In this document: positions 25,304 to 35,631 of the stretch, piece after piece
How positions within the stretch are numbered: the first letter of the stretch is position 1
Layout: each line of letters starts with the position of its first letter
Source of the DNA: Pontibacter korlensis
GTDB taxonomy: Bacteria > Bacteroidota > Bacteroidia > Cytophagales > Hymenobacteraceae
Assembly (NCBI RefSeq): GCF_000973725.1
Contig: NZ_CP009621.1
Span: 124,001-188,000, forward strand
Direction: 5' to 3'
DNA length: 64,000 nucleotides
The notes under the pieces: model-generated
The model's input: the letters and a program-made list of their open reading frames with translations, nothing else
Database searches by the model: none
What the model was told of the DNA's origin: nothing
Made by a program: the position numbers and the translations under genes

Positions 25304-25311
25304 TATATTTG
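25304..25311 (+). promoter_or_regulatory. Possible -7 element of the fumarylacetoacetase gene
   Basis: TATATTTG fits TAnnTTTG and lies 29 bp before the ATG. Upstream at about 18 bp is TTTTA rather than TTTG, so the -33 half is weak. Confidence 0.4.
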
Positions 25312-25340
25312 TATAGTGCTAACCAGAACGATCTGATACT

Positions 25341-26612
25341 ATGATAAGAGCCAACGATCCGTCTCTCCACTCCTGGATAGAGATAGACGCAAACAGCGAT
25401 TTTCCGATTCAGAACCTGCCTTTCGGTATTTTTAGAACCGCTAACCGCGATCCCCGGGTGGGCGTAGCCATTGGAGATTATATTCTGGATCTTTGCGAAC
25501 TTGGCCGCCGCGATTTCTTTGAGCTCATCGACCTGGACCCAAACGTGTTTCACCGCCCTTACCTCAACGACTTTATTGCACTTGGCAAACCTATCTGGCG
25601 CGCAGTCAGAAACCGCGTGTCACAGCTGCTTCGTAACGACAACGATGAGATAAGCGGCAACAGTAATCTCATCCGGGCCCTGCTTGTAAAGCAAAGGGAG
25701 GCAGAGATGCTGCTCCCTGTTAAAGTAGGAAACTATACCGACTTCTACTCTAGCATGGAGCATGCCACTAATGTAGGCACTATGTTCCGTGACCCAAAGA
25801 ATGCGCTGCTGCCTAACTGGAAGCATATCCCTATTGGCTACCACGGTCGCGCCTCCTCTATTGTTGTATCAGGCACAGATATCCATCGCCCAAAAGGGCA
25901 AACCAAAGCTCCCGATGCAGAAACTCCTACTTTCGGGCCTACAAAACTGTTGGACTTCGAGCTGGAGGTAGCCTTTATCACAGGCCGTGAAACACAGCTT
26001 GGACAAAGTATAACTCCTAATGAAGCAGATGACTATATCTTTGGCCTTGTGCTGTTCAACGACTGGTCAGCACGGGATATACAAACCTGGGAGTATGTGC
26101 CACTTGGTCCTTTTCTGGCAAAAAGTTTTGCTTCCTCTGTATCGCCTTGGGTAGTAACGCTGGATGCTTTAGAGCCTTTCAAAGTAAAGGGTCCTGAGCA
26201 GAACCCTAAGCCGCTGCCCTACCTGGAGTTTACCGGCAACCACAACTATGATATTAACCTGGAGGTATTGCTACAACCTGAAGGCGGAGCTGAAAACAGT
26301 ATCTGCCGGTCGAACTATAAATTCATGTACTGGAACATGAATCAGCAACTGGCACACCAAAGCAGTAACGGCTGTAACATCCAGGTGGGTGATATGTACG
26401 CTTCTGGCACGATCAGTGGCGCTGAGAAAGACGCTTATGGTTCGATGCTGGAGTTAACCTGGCGCGGCACAAGTCCGCTGCAGCTTTCTGACGGCACCGA
26501 GCGAAAGTTTATCAACGACAGGGACACCGTCATCATGCGGGGCTATGGCATGAAAAATGGTATCCGTATTGGCTTTGGGGAAGTTAGAACCAAAGTATTG
26601 CCTGCACTTTAG
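25341..26612 (+). CDS. fahA: Fumarylacetoacetase
   Basis: 423 residues, full length. The enzyme cleaves fumarylacetoacetate to fumarate and acetoacetate, the last step of tyrosine/homogentisate breakdown. Metal ligands and catalytic His known from the mammalian enzyme all appear with a constant +8 offset: D134 (NYTDFY), H141 (HATNVG), E207 and E209 (DFELEV), D241 (FNDWSARD). 'PIGYHGRASSIVVSG' and 'GDMYASGTISG' are also present. It stands alone between terminators or gaps; other tyrosine-pathway genes are not in this window. The assignment is firm. Confidence 0.97.
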   Translation: MIRANDPSLHSWIEIDANSDFPIQNLPFGIFRTANRDPRVGVAIGDYILDLCELGRRDFFELIDLDPNVFHRPYLNDFIALGKPIWRAVRNRVSQLLRNDNDEISGNSNLIRALLVKQREAEMLLPVKVGNYTDFYSSMEHATNVGTMFRDPKNALLPNWKHIPIGYHGRASSIVVSGTDIHRPKGQTKAPDAETPTFGPTKLLDFELEVAFITGRETQLGQSITPNEADDYIFGLVLFNDWSARDIQTWEYVPLGPFLAKSFASSVSPWVVTLDALEPFKVKGPEQNPKPLPYLEFTGNHNYDINLEVLLQPEGGAENSICRSNYKFMYWNMNQQLAHQSSNGCNIQVGDMYASGTISGAEKDAYGSMLELTWRGTSPLQLSDGTERKFINDRDTVIMRGYGMKNGIRIGFGEVRTKVLPAL

Positions 26613-27218
26613 AAGGTATCAGCAACAGTATGTTATACATACCTTAATTTCTTATATATAGTTAAACACTCGGGAATCTTAAAGCAAGCTGCAGAAGTAT
26701 TTGCAGAGTTATTCTTTCTGTACTTACCCCTAGCTCTTTGCCCTCCTTGTCTGCAAGGACGCAACTTCTGCTCCATTCGGTGCATTGAAGCTACCAATAC
26801 GGCGCTACAGATTGCCACACTTCATACTGCACATAACAATTCAATACATAGTCCCTCATAGAAAAGCGAAATAGCCTTTATTTGAAATCATCATAAAATA
26901 TACTGTTTTATACCCTGGTGCGGTGAAACAGGAGGTTTTTATCAATTTAGACACAGTTCCTTTTCTACTCTACCTTGTCAGCAGTAAATCTTTGTCTCAC
27001 AAAGCAAGGAGCACCAATCTACAGGTAAGTGTAAAATAGAGCCAGTTTATGTTATTTAATTATAGGTGACTACTTTCTACTCTACCGCCTGCAGAACTGT
27101 TTTAAGTTTGTTCTTCAAAACTTTCATTCATCTAGCTTCGTTTTATTTAAATTAAATAATAAAATATTTAACTATACGAACTATTTAATAAAACCCGTTC
27201 TGCAACCAAGCTATCTAT
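26613..27218. other. AT-rich intergenic region, no gene recognised
   Basis: No credible gene in about 600 bases. A 13-bp direct repeat TTTCTACTCTACC occurs at 26962-26974 and 27074-27086. TAAGTTTG at 27103-27110 resembles a -7 element for the downstream peptidase-like gene, but no -33 TTTG is at the right distance. Confidence 0.4.
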
Positions 27219-29009
27219 ATGAAGAGAACATTAATTTCAGGAATCACAGCCTCCATCCTCTTCTCGTGTTCAGTACACATTGTAAGTACGGACCAAACTC
27301 AGACTAAACCAGAAGCAGATACGTCCCCTTATGACCAGACTGTCGCCTCTGAAGTCGATAGGTTTCTGGACACATATTCTAATAGGTACCAGGAGTTGCA
27401 CCTTCAGCTACAGGAGGCACGGAAGCAATTCTATACAGCATCAGGAGGGAATGATACAGTACGGGCAGCCTCAATGCTATTTGCCAGTGAGGCTCTGGCT
27501 AGCTTTACAGGCAATATGGGTAATCTGGAGAAAACAAGTGCTTTTCTTGAGCATCAGCAAGGATTAACAAACCTACAGGTAAGGCAACTCAAAGCAATTT
27601 TGTATGAGGGAGCCAACTACCCACAATCTGTTCCCGAAGCTGTAAAGGCACGCCTCAAGATGGAAAACGAGCATGCCGTAAAACTGAGAGACTTTTATAA
27701 CTATCCCTTTTTAGAAAAAAACACGGCTTCCAGCTTAAAAAACCATTCCACAACCTCGTCGTCCAAAGCAGAACTGGCTACCAAGCTCCGGAAGGATTTT
27801 CTCCAACTACGTGATTTGCGAAATCTCACTGTTCAGGGACTTGGCTTCGGCTATGATAACTATTTTGCATATCAGGTAGCTGAATACGGAATACCTTTGG
27901 AGGAAATGAAGAACCTTTTAATGGAGCTCAACCAGGAACTATATCCACTGTTTCGCGAGCTGCATACCTACGCACGTTATGAACTAGCTAAAAAGTATGG
28001 TTCACCCCAGGTTCCTGACTACCTGCCAGCTCACTGGCTTCCTGGCAAATGGCCCCATGATTGGAGCGGCATAATGGAGGAAGCAGTTGTGAGCTATGAA
28101 GGTACTTCTCTAGAGATACTTTCTGGAAAGGAAGAAAATTTCTTCACAAGCCTAGGCTTTCAAAGTATACCTCACTCTTCTCAACACAATTTGCTAAGTG
28201 CAACCATTTATCAAAGTAGCTTTTCCTCTTTAAACCACTCTTTTGACCTCTACCAAAAAGTCAGTGGCCTTGAAAATACGGGATCTACCCTGGAGCAGTA
28301 CACTAGAAACATTCATGATACAGGACATTTACTCTACGTGAAGGCTTATAATAATGACAGTGTGCCGGTTCTGCTGCGTCGTGGCGCAAATCGTGCTTTT
28401 TATGAAGCCATAGGCAATCTATTCGAACGGGCTGCTATGCAAGCTTATTATACAGCACATCCGCCTCAAGCTGACGAAAGTAAGCCGGAAGACAAGATGC
28501 AACAGCTATTAAAAGAAGCACTTACCTATGTCACACTAATACCTTATGCTGCTGGTGTTATGAGTGAGTGGGAGTATGAGCTTTATGCTAACAAGCTATC
28601 AGAAAATCAGCTAAACAAGCGTTGGTGGGAACTTGTAAAAAAATACCAAGGCATTACTCCTTCCGCAATTGGAAAGGACTCCATAGACCCTGTTACACTG
28701 GCAGGCATACAGACCGGCGCTACCCCCTCTTATGACCACGCATTGTCTTGTGTCATAATGTTTCAGCTGCAGGAGCACCTTGCAAAACATGTATTGAAAC
28801 AAGACTTATATACGGCTAATTACTATGGAAGCAAAGCCGTAGGAGGCTTTCTCTATACCATCATGGCTTCTGGCGCAACTGCAGATTGGAAAGAACTGCT
28901 TGAAGAAAAAACAGGGGAAAGTATTTCTGCCCGCGCCATGGTAACTTACTTCCAACCCCTGCTGGTTTATCTGAAAGAGAAGAATAAAGGCAGGAAATAT
29001 ACTCTATAG
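27219..29009 (+). CDS. ACE-like M2-family peptidase homologue with HDTGH in place of HExxH, lipoprotein
   Basis: 596 residues with a lipoprotein signal (KRTLISGITASILFSC, Cys17). Homology to angiotensin-converting enzyme-type M2 peptidases runs over the whole length: 'RNIHDTGHLLYVKAYNNDSVPVLLRRGANRAFYEAIGN' aligns with the HEMGH...RRGANxxFHEAIGD core. 'WEYELYANKLSENQLNKRWWELVKKYQGITPS' aligns with the RW..F....WW.LR.KYQG segment, and the C-terminus 'ESISARAMVTYFQPLLVYLKEKN' matches MSASAML.YFKPLL.WL. The zinc ligands H366, H370 and E396 are kept, but the catalytic Glu is Asp367 and the conserved His before EAIG is Tyr395. It may be a weak peptidase or a pseudoenzyme that binds peptides in the periplasm. 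Monocistronic. Confidence 0.82.
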   Translation: MKRTLISGITASILFSCSVHIVSTDQTQTKPEADTSPYDQTVASEVDRFLDTYSNRYQELHLQLQEARKQFYTASGGNDTVRAASMLFASEALASFTGNMGNLEKTSAFLEHQQGLTNLQVRQLKAILYEGANYPQSVPEAVKARLKMENEHAVKLRDFYNYPFLEKNTASSLKNHSTTSSSKAELATKLRKDFLQLRDLRNLTVQGLGFGYDNYFAYQVAEYGIPLEEMKNLLMELNQELYPLFRELHTYARYELAKKYGSPQVPDYLPAHWLPGKWPHDWSGIMEEAVVSYEGTSLEILSGKEENFFTSLGFQSIPHSSQHNLLSATIYQSSFSSLNHSFDLYQKVSGLENTGSTLEQYTRNIHDTGHLLYVKAYNNDSVPVLLRRGANRAFYEAIGNLFERAAMQAYYTAHPPQADESKPEDKMQQLLKEALTYVTLIPYAAGVMSEWEYELYANKLSENQLNKRWWELVKKYQGITPSAIGKDSIDPVTLAGIQTGATPSYDHALSCVIMFQLQEHLAKHVLKQDLYTANYYGSKAVGGFLYTIMASGATADWKELLEEKTGESISARAMVTYFQPLLVYLKEKNKGRKYTL

Positions 29010-29296
29010 AAAACTTCAATATGAAAAATTCAGATTACTCCTAAGCATGCGCCGTGGTGGCAGTTTCCAAATCTTATGCTCCCTTTTCCATCTTAGCTAT
29101 GCCTCGGTAGACGGCAATACATACATTGTAGCACTCTGTAGTTACCTGCCTTGCTGCCTCTAAAGCTTAATTAGAGTTGTACATGATTTCCTACTTGGTT
29201 AAGTCCAATCTTACTAAACATTAATTCACTTATCCTTCAACTCAGGCATATTGATAACATAAAATTAACCACACTTATCTACTCACAACAGATATA

Positions 29297-29335
29297 AAAA
29301 GGTCGCTTTATCATACTCAGATAAAGCGACCTTTT
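29297..29335. terminator. Bidirectional terminator (16-bp perfect stem)
   Basis: AAAAGGTCGCTTTATC at 29297-29312 and its exact complement at 29320-29335 with a 7-nt loop. The A/T tracts on both sides make it usable in both directions, fitting its place between the convergent peptidase-like and lipoprotein genes. The rest of 29010-29368 shows no gene. Confidence 0.85.
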
Positions 29336-29368
29336 CTAGTACTCAAAATAATTTGATCAAAGTGCCAC

Positions 29369-30988
29369 TCACAGCTTACTGCATTCTTCTATCAATATAG
29401 CACGGTTTTCTTCCGGTGTGTGATCACCTAGATGATCATCAACTCCAACAGTGGTACTCAGATCCGTTTTATCAATAAGGTAATTACCTATAACCTTCTC
29501 ATACTTGCCATACTGTGCTCTGAAATCATAGTATTTGCCTACCTGCAGAAGTGTTGTCATCAACTTTCCCTGTTTAACAATTCCTAACAGCCTGAAGTCT
29601 GAAGTTGGTGCACCTGCATCTTTATAGTACAGGTAGAAGTCTGGCGGTGTAACGACGCCTTTGTTGGGGCATTTCACGGTGAGGCTTAGCGTAACCCCAA
29701 CCACAGGGATGGCAGGAGCTGGCAGATTGATTTGAAAGTTACCTCCAGCACAGGGGGCATCTACTCTTCCTGTAGCAACCTCTACGCCCTTAGCTATAAC
29801 TTTATATCGCACTGCAAAAGCTGGCATATCGTTCAGTATCTCCTCCAGGTTATGTGCCACAACCACCGTTCTGGAAGATAGTAGCTTACTTGAATCATCG
29901 TTCCATAATTCTAAGGTCATGGGCTGGGTATCATTGTTCAGCCAACCTGCATTAAACACGGCTCTGGAGCTTTTACAGTTAGTTGTTTCCACATACTCCG
30001 CAATACTATAAACAGTAAGGTGGTCAGTTGTAAATGGAACTACAAGCTTACCATTTGCACTGGATACAGTACCTTCTTTCTCATACTGCCACTCACCTGT
30101 ATCCTCAGAGTAACTCCAAATTGCTATCTTGTCACCTACTTTTACAGCAGCATTACCTTCGATAGATTTGTATTGTGGATCAATCTCGATCGCAACATTT
30201 ATAGGGCTACTAAACTTTTTGACCTCGGTTCCATTTACATTAAAGTTTATACTGGCAAATCCAGCCGGTACAAAAAATACAGACATGTTGCTGTTATCAG
30301 GCCCCTTTACATTGGCTGCATTATACTGGCCACCCGGGAAGAAGTTTACAGCTTCAGGAGCTTGAGAGTTATAGTTCACAACACTCATGCTTAGCGTACT
30401 ACCCACAATAGGCGTGCCGTCAGCCCTCAGAAACTGTGTATTGGCAGGCACTATAACAGAGGTAATTTCCTGTGTTACTGCATTAGTAGGGCTACTTATA
30501 CTAATCGGTTTCACTGTTGTTCCGTCTGTTGCAAGTTCTGCAGTCTCCTGGGCAACTGTAACTGTGGGCGGTGGAGTGCTGGTATTCAAGATCGTCAGGT
30601 TTTTTATCTGATTAAACTGCCCCTTCTCTATTGTAACAGGCACAATCAAACCAGCATAGTCCGGACCACTGATCCTGACACTAAACTTCACTGGATCACC
30701 TTCTGTGGGCTCGTGCTTAGGGTGTACACCCAGCGTTAATAATCCTCCGTTAAAAGCAAGATCCTTGTTACCAGCTATGTCATATATAACATCAGCGTCC
30801 TCTCCTGCTACGCTTATGAGCAGGTCCTGCGGAATTTCGCCTGTGGCTTCACTTACCTGTAGCAGGACAGAGTAATGAATAACATCAGCCTTCACAAATA
30901 TGTCTAGGTCTTCCTTTGCTTTATCACAGCCTAGCATAAGCAGCCCCACCAGGCTTATGGATAACAGAATCAGTAGATTATTTTTCAT
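29369..30988 (-). CDS. Large lipoprotein of unknown function
   Basis: 539 residues with a signal and lipobox (KNNLLILLSISLVGLLMLGC, Cys21). The mature part is rich in beta-strand, Val, Thr and Pro, without a domain I recognise. An Ig-like stretch precedes a Thr/Pro linker ('LNTSTPPPTVTVAQETAEL'), a middle domain 'IWSYSEDTGEWQYEKEGTVSSANGKLVVPFTTDHLTVYSIAEY' recalls ZU5/'FecR-like' surface domains of gliding bacteria, and four Cys in the C-terminal half suggest disulfides. The start overlaps the end of the upstream beta-barrel gene by 11 bp, so both are co-translated and probably act together at the outer membrane. No function assigned. Confidence 0.75.
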   Translation of the reverse strand: MKNNLLILLSISLVGLLMLGCDKAKEDLDIFVKADVIHYSVLLQVSEATGEIPQDLLISVAGEDADVIYDIAGNKDLAFNGGLLTLGVHPKHEPTEGDPVKFSVRISGPDYAGLIVPVTIEKGQFNQIKNLTILNTSTPPPTVTVAQETAELATDGTTVKPISISSPTNAVTQEITSVIVPANTQFLRADGTPIVGSTLSMSVVNYNSQAPEAVNFFPGGQYNAANVKGPDNSNMSVFFVPAGFASINFNVNGTEVKKFSSPINVAIEIDPQYKSIEGNAAVKVGDKIAIWSYSEDTGEWQYEKEGTVSSANGKLVVPFTTDHLTVYSIAEYVETTNCKSSRAVFNAGWLNNDTQPMTLELWNDDSSKLLSSRTVVVAHNLEEILNDMPAFAVRYKVIAKGVEVATGRVDAPCAGGNFQINLPAPAIPVVGVTLSLTVKCPNKGVVTPPDFYLYYKDAGAPTSDFRLLGIVKQGKLMTTLLQVGKYYDFRAQYGKYEKVIGNYLIDKTDLSTTVGVDDHLGDHTPEENRAILIEECSKL

Positions 30989-31733
30989 TGCGATCTATTG
31001 TATAGTTGATACTAAACTGTAGGCTAGGCATTACTCGGTAATAGTTTTTCAGATTCTTTTGCAATTGAAATGTGTTTTGCTCATTGTCTTCTAGCATCTT
31101 TGTACCAGTTATGTTTGCAGAAGGAGAAGATAAATAAAATGCCCCCATGGTCACATCCAGTTTAAATGCATCATGTAGCCTTAGCCGGTTTAAACCCACA
31201 CCTGCGTAAGGGGCAAAACCTTTCCATTCAGATTTTACCAGGAGTTCCCCCACATCATCCGGACCTAGTTCTATATCACCATAGTAGTAAGGGTCCCTTA
31301 ACTTCATTCTGGACTTGGTCTTAGCCTCAAAAAAGTAGGAAAGACCGCCACTGATTGCTACTTTATTTAATATGGTCTGCCTGTCTGTGAATGGTTCCCA
31401 ATCTACGATCAGGTGCAACTTTGCAAAAAGGGCATCTGTATTGATTACCGTTACCCTTGTGGGAAAGGCGTAATAGTCATTCGTGATAGAGAATGGAAGC
31501 ACAGTTGTCCCTAACCTTACTTGCCATTGCCGCATAACAGGCATTTGCCCCTCTATACCTATTCCCTGTGTGCCAATAGATATACCTGCTGACATAGCTT
31601 TGTTGCTTTTCTCAATAGGAATTTTGACAACAATTGTATCTCCCAATTGACCCAGGTCAAGAGGCGCAACAGGATTTGCCTTTGCCTGCAACAACGCAAG
31701 AAGAAAACAGCATAAGAGTAGAAGTTTTTTCAT
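30978..31733 (-). CDS. Predicted outer-membrane beta-barrel protein
   Basis: 251 residues with a signal peptide (KKLLLLCCFLLALLQAKA). Alternating hydrophobic/aromatic strands ('QWQVRLGTTVLPFSITNDYYAFPTRVTVIN', 'GFAPYAGVGLNRLRLHDAFKLDVTMGAFYLSS', C-terminal 'YRVMPSLQFSINYTID') fit an outer-membrane barrel of the OmpA/porin-like kind in Bacteroidota. It lacks the classical terminal Phe. It is the first gene of a two-gene unit with the lipoprotein at 29369, suggesting a lipoprotein-barrel complex. Function unknown. Confidence 0.75.
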   Translation of the reverse strand: MKKLLLLCCFLLALLQAKANPVAPLDLGQLGDTIVVKIPIEKSNKAMSAGISIGTQGIGIEGQMPVMRQWQVRLGTTVLPFSITNDYYAFPTRVTVINTDALFAKLHLIVDWEPFTDRQTILNKVAISGGLSYFFEAKTKSRMKLRDPYYYGDIELGPDDVGELLVKSEWKGFAPYAGVGLNRLRLHDAFKLDVTMGAFYLSSPSANITGTKMLEDNEQNTFQLQKNLKNYYRVMPSLQFSINYTIDRNEK

Positions 31734-32161
31734 GAAAGCTGGATTTGGTTAAACTCAATTATGGAAAGCTATTCAGGATATTGTTAAACATTTAATATTA
31801 AAATCATAAATTGAGTACTATACATTATATTAATATTGCCAATACATAAGGAATATTATAATCTACAGTTAGCTAAGGAAATAGTAGTAAAAAGCTGTTA
31901 TGGAGGACAAAAAGACGTAAAAGCATTTAAATTTTAATATATATAAAATTCTTATTACAAACTTATACTATGAACACCATAAAAGGATACAATATTTTAA
32001 TATTTTTTTACAATAATAACAATCTTAATATATCTATAGCACAAAGTCTAGCGCTGCCGAATCTTACGGAAAGACGAAACCTTCTATTTTCCTTTAGAGT
32101 GTGTAATCATTTGCAACAGATATTATAATGACTATTCCTAAATTTTTTTTCTACAGTGTTA
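31734..32161. other. Very AT-rich intergenic region
   Basis: No gene seen. It separates the beta-barrel/lipoprotein unit from the end of the first polysaccharide operon. Long A/T runs (31790-32040) fit a promoter-rich leader for the leftward barrel gene. Confidence 0.4.
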
Positions 32162-32203
32162 AAAATAAAGGCCTGCCGAGTTTCCTCAGCAGGCCTTTAT
32201 TTT
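32162..32203. terminator. Terminator of the first polysaccharide operon
   Basis: AAAATAAAGGCCTGC at 32162-32176 and its perfect complement at 32189-32203, 12-nt loop. It lies 17 bp downstream of the gmd stop (leftward reading), with A/T tracts on both sides. Confidence 0.85.
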
Positions 32204-32220
32204 GTTAATACGCGTGTCTG

Positions 32221-33339
32221 TTACTGCAACTCATGGTAGTTATAAACTTTATGACCACCCTCTACCAAATAGCTGTCACGCTTGAACAGCTCAATGTCAG
32301 CCTCCATCATATCTTTTACCAAGGCAGGCAGGTCATACTTGGGTTGCCACTGCAGTTTTTCTTTGGCTTTGGTAGCGTCACCAATCAATAGCTCTACCTC
32401 GGTTGGACGGAAGTAGTTAGCATCTACACATACAACCTCACGACCCAGCTCTAATTGATAGTCGGGATTATTACAAGCTGCCACGTAGCCTTTCTCCTCC
32501 ACTCCTTCTCCTCTGAACTCAATCACAATGCCTAGTTCAGCAAAGGACATTTTCACAAAGTCGCGAACTGTAGTAGTTACACCTGTTGCGATGACGTAAT
32601 CTTCTGGCTGATCCTGCTGAAGAATACGCCACATTGCCTCTACATAATCTTTAGCGTGGCCCCAGTCTCGTCTGGCATCCATGTTACCCAAATACAGCCT
32701 GTCCTGCAGGCCCATTCCTATTCGGGCGGCTGCACGCGTGATCTTTCTTGTAACAAAGGTCTCACCTCTCAGCGGCGACTCGTGGTTGAAGAGGATACCA
32801 TTGCAGGCATACATGCCATAGGCCTCACGGTAGTTAACAGTGATCCAGTAAGCATAAAGCTTAGCAACAGCATAAGGAGAGCGAGGATAGAACGGAGTAG
32901 TTTCCGTTTGAGGTACTGCCTGTACTAATCCATAAAGTTCAGAAGTGGAGGCTTGGTACACCTTGGTCTTCTTCGTCAGACCAAGAATCCTGATCGCCTC
33001 TAAAATACGAAGCGTTCCAAGGCCGTCAGCATTTGCTGTATATTCTGGCGTGTCGAAGCTCACCTTCACGTGGCTCATAGCCGCCAGGTTATAAATCTCG
33101 TCAGGCTGCGTCTCCTGGATGATGCGGATCAGGTTTGTGGAATCGGTCAAGTCCCCGTAGTGCAGCTTAAAGTTAATGTTCTGCTCGTGCGGATCCTGGT
33201 ATAGATGGTCGATTCTGTCTGTATTAAAGCTTGAGCTGCGGCGCTTAAGGCCGTGCACCTTGTATCCTTTGCTTAGAAGTAGCTCAGCCAGGTATGCTCC
33301 ATCCTGACCGGTTACACCAGTAATAAGGGCAGTTTTCAT
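32221..33339 (-). CDS. gmd: GDP-mannose 4,6-dehydratase
   Basis: 372 residues. It converts GDP-D-mannose to GDP-4-keto-6-deoxy-D-mannose in the cytoplasm, the first step to GDP-L-fucose. The extended SDR motifs are intact: [12 protein letters not shown] (8-19), 'STSELYG' (131-137), catalytic Y156-x3-K160 (SPYAVAK), '[25 protein letters not shown]', '[19 protein letters not shown]'. It is the last gene of the operon, after fcl, and a strong terminator follows. Together with manC (44409) and fcl the pathway from mannose-1-P to GDP-L-fucose is complete. Confidence 0.98.
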   Translation of the reverse strand: MKTALITGVTGQDGAYLAELLLSKGYKVHGLKRRSSSFNTDRIDHLYQDPHEQNINFKLHYGDLTDSTNLIRIIQETQPDEIYNLAAMSHVKVSFDTPEYTANADGLGTLRILEAIRILGLTKKTKVYQASTSELYGLVQAVPQTETTPFYPRSPYAVAKLYAYWITVNYREAYGMYACNGILFNHESPLRGETFVTRKITRAAARIGMGLQDRLYLGNMDARRDWGHAKDYVEAMWRILQQDQPEDYVIATGVTTTVRDFVKMSFAELGIVIEFRGEGVEEKGYVAACNNPDYQLELGREVVCVDANYFRPTEVELLIGDATKAKEKLQWQPKYDLPALVKDMMEADIELFKRDSYLVEGGHKVYNYHELQ

Positions 33340-33389
33340 TTGTAAAGGGTTTGTAATATGTATAGAAGTATATTGAACGGGTATAAATA

Positions 33390-34325
33390 CTACGCCTCCA
33401 CCATTTTGTTTTTGAAATCTGCATAAGCCAGGGCAATTCCCTCAGGCAAGGAGGTAGAGTGCCTGAAACCAGCTCGATGCAGTTTCGAGACATCCATCAG
33501 CTTGCGCGGGGTGCCATCCGGCTTGGACGTGTCAAACTCCAGATCGCCTTCGAACCCCACCACTTCCTTCACAAGGAGCGCCAGTTCTTTTATGGTGATG
33601 TCCTCCCCTGTTCCAATGTTCACAAGCTCGCGTTCATTGTAATGCGCCATCAGGTAAAGGCAAGCCTGAGCAAGGTCATCGGCAAACAAAAATTCACGTC
33701 GTGGGCTACCGGTGCCCCAAACGGTTACAGCGGGCGCGCCGGCCTCCTTGGCCTCATGAAACTTGCGGATCAGCGCAGGAAGAACATGAGAATTGCTTAG
33801 GTCATAGTTGTCGTTGTAGCCATACAGGTTGGTAGGCATAACGCTAATAAAATTACAGCCATACTGGTCGCGGTATGCCTCGCAGAGCTTTATACCTGCA
33901 ATCTTAGCGATGGCATAGGGCTCGTTGGTAGGTTCCAAGGGACCAGTCAGAAGATACTCCTCCTTCAGCGGCTGTGGAGCTAACTTGGGGTAGATACAGG
34001 ATGATCCCAGGAACATCAGTTTCTCTACTTCATACTTATAAGCGCTGTGGATAATGTTCGCCTCAATCATGAGGTTGTCGTAAAGGAACTCAGCCCGGTA
34101 AGTATTGTTCGCTTGGATTCCGCCTACCTTAGCAGCAGCCAGGAAAACATACTCAGGTCTTTCCTCTTCGAAAAAACTGTCTACTGCCAGCTGGTTTCTC
34201 AGATCCAGTTCTTTTGATGTGCGGGTGATGATGTTGGAAAAGCCCTCACTTTGTAGCTTTCGAACGATGGCAGAGCCGACCATGCCTCTATGGCCCGCTA
34301 CGTATATTTTAGAGTCTTTATGCAA
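33390..34325 (-). CDS. fcl: GDP-L-fucose synthase
   Basis: 311 residues. This epimerase/reductase turns GDP-4-keto-6-deoxymannose into GDP-L-fucose with NADPH. The nucleotide motif is G11-H-R-G-M-V-G17, with catalytic Ser/Cys in 'LGSSCIYPK' (107-115) and Y137-x3-K141 ('[10 protein letters not shown]'). '[31 protein letters not shown]' and '[17 protein letters not shown]' are family signatures. It lies 50 bp upstream of gmd and 34 bp downstream of the WecA-like gene. Confidence 0.97.
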   Translation of the reverse strand: MHKDSKIYVAGHRGMVGSAIVRKLQSEGFSNIITRTSKELDLRNQLAVDSFFEEERPEYVFLAAAKVGGIQANNTYRAEFLYDNLMIEANIIHSAYKYEVEKLMFLGSSCIYPKLAPQPLKEEYLLTGPLEPTNEPYAIAKIAGIKLCEAYRDQYGCNFISVMPTNLYGYNDNYDLSNSHVLPALIRKFHEAKEAGAPAVTVWGTGSPRREFLFADDLAQACLYLMAHYNERELVNIGTGEDITIKELALLVKEVVGFEGDLEFDTSKPDGTPRKLMDVSKLHRAGFRHSTSLPEGIALAYADFKNKMVEA

Positions 34326-34359
34326 CTTAGATTATTTTTGTAGTATCAAATGGAATAGA

Positions 34360-35436
34360 TTAAGCCACCTGATGCTTCGACTTACTCTCATGCGTGGTGC
34401 TCCTATTTCGTAAAATAAGATATGGAACCTGACTAAGCACAAAAGCGGTCAGAACAATAAGAAATAGCACCATATGCTGCCCAAACTCCATTGACAAGAG
34501 CGTAAGGGCTACGAAATATATGTTAGCAGCATATAACACCAGTGCTGTCCTTCTGTGGCTCATACCTAGGTCGAGTAATAAATGATGAAGGTGGTTTCTA
34601 TCTGCACTGAAAGGGGACCTTCCATTTATGATTCTAATCGTGAAGACCCTTAAAGTATCAACTAAAGGTATTATCAGAACTGCGAGGGCAACTAGCGGAG
34701 TTGACAGAGGTTTGTCACTTATAATATTTATAACAAATTCAGTGCTCAAAAACTTAGTGCATAATACCGACAATACAAATCCTATCACCAATGCCCCTCC
34801 ATCTCCCATAAAGATCTTTGCATCCGAAAAATTATATCGCAGGAAGGCCAGCAAAGAACCAGCTGTAGCAAAAGCAATTGCCGCTGAATTCAAGTTCCCA
34901 TTGTATAAGAAAAAGCTGCCGAAGGCCAGGGAAGCTATAGCCCCTATACCACCGGCTAATCCGTTGATACCATCTATCAGGTTGAAGGCATTTATAATAA
35001 CAATGAAGACAAACAGCGTGAACACTACACTAATCCAATAAGGTATATCATACACCCCTAATATCCCATAGAAGCTTTGAATACGTATATCACCATATAC
35101 AATAACTAAACTGGAGGCGACAAGTAAGCCAATTAGCTTCTTGAGAGGGTCTATGGCTACAACATCATCTTTCAAGCCAAGAAGAAAAACAATCACCAAC
35201 GACAGGACGATCCAACGCAGCAAGTTGAAATTAAAGCTTTCTGCCCAGAACAAAATAGAAAAGAAAATACCAGCAAACATGGCTACCCCACCTAAGGCAG
35301 GAATGGTATTTTTATGCAGTTTTCTTTCGTTTGGCTCGTCAAAAAGATTCCTTATTGCGGCAACCTTTATAACCGAAGGAACTGCAAAGTAAGTAATAGC
35401 AAAAGCTGTGATGAAGAAAGTAAAAGTTTGCATCAT
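34360..35436 (-). CDS. WecA/MraY-family polyprenyl-phosphate sugar-1-phosphate transferase
   Basis: 358 residues with about 10 membrane helices. Family motifs: 'RKLHKNTIPALGGVAMFAGI' (N-terminal DE-xx-RK region 'DEPNERKLHKN'), 'LIDGINGLAGGIGAIASLAFG', 'DAKIFMGDGGALVIGFVLS' and the cytoplasmic 'RSPFSADRNHLHHLLLDLGMSHRR' typical of WecA/TagO rather than MraY. It loads a HexNAc-1-phosphate (probably GlcNAc) onto undecaprenyl phosphate to start the glycan of this operon. ATG-ATG start; a 195-bp gap with a weak hairpin (35563-35570/35586-35593) separates it from the GT2 upstream. Confidence 0.92.
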   Translation of the reverse strand: MMQTFTFFITAFAITYFAVPSVIKVAAIRNLFDEPNERKLHKNTIPALGGVAMFAGIFFSILFWAESFNFNLLRWIVLSLVIVFLLGLKDDVVAIDPLKKLIGLLVASSLVIVYGDIRIQSFYGILGVYDIPYWISVVFTLFVFIVIINAFNLIDGINGLAGGIGAIASLAFGSFFLYNGNLNSAAIAFATAGSLLAFLRYNFSDAKIFMGDGGALVIGFVLSVLCTKFLSTEFVINIISDKPLSTPLVALAVLIIPLVDTLRVFTIRIINGRSPFSADRNHLHHLLLDLGMSHRRTALVLYAANIYFVALTLLSMEFGQHMVLFLIVLTAFVLSQVPYLILRNRSTTHESKSKHQVA

Positions 35437-35631
35437 GAAAGGGGCAAAATCATCTAATAGAGCAAAAGGCTATTATATATTAATCTGTTTCAGGCACATT
35501 ACTGCCATTAACTTATATAAGAGGAATTAAATATAATATTTTTTTATTATAGTATATATAAAAATAAGAGCGGCGAAATCCTTCACTCTTATTCAAGTTG
35601 CTTTTTATCAAAAATATAGCCCTCAAAGTAT

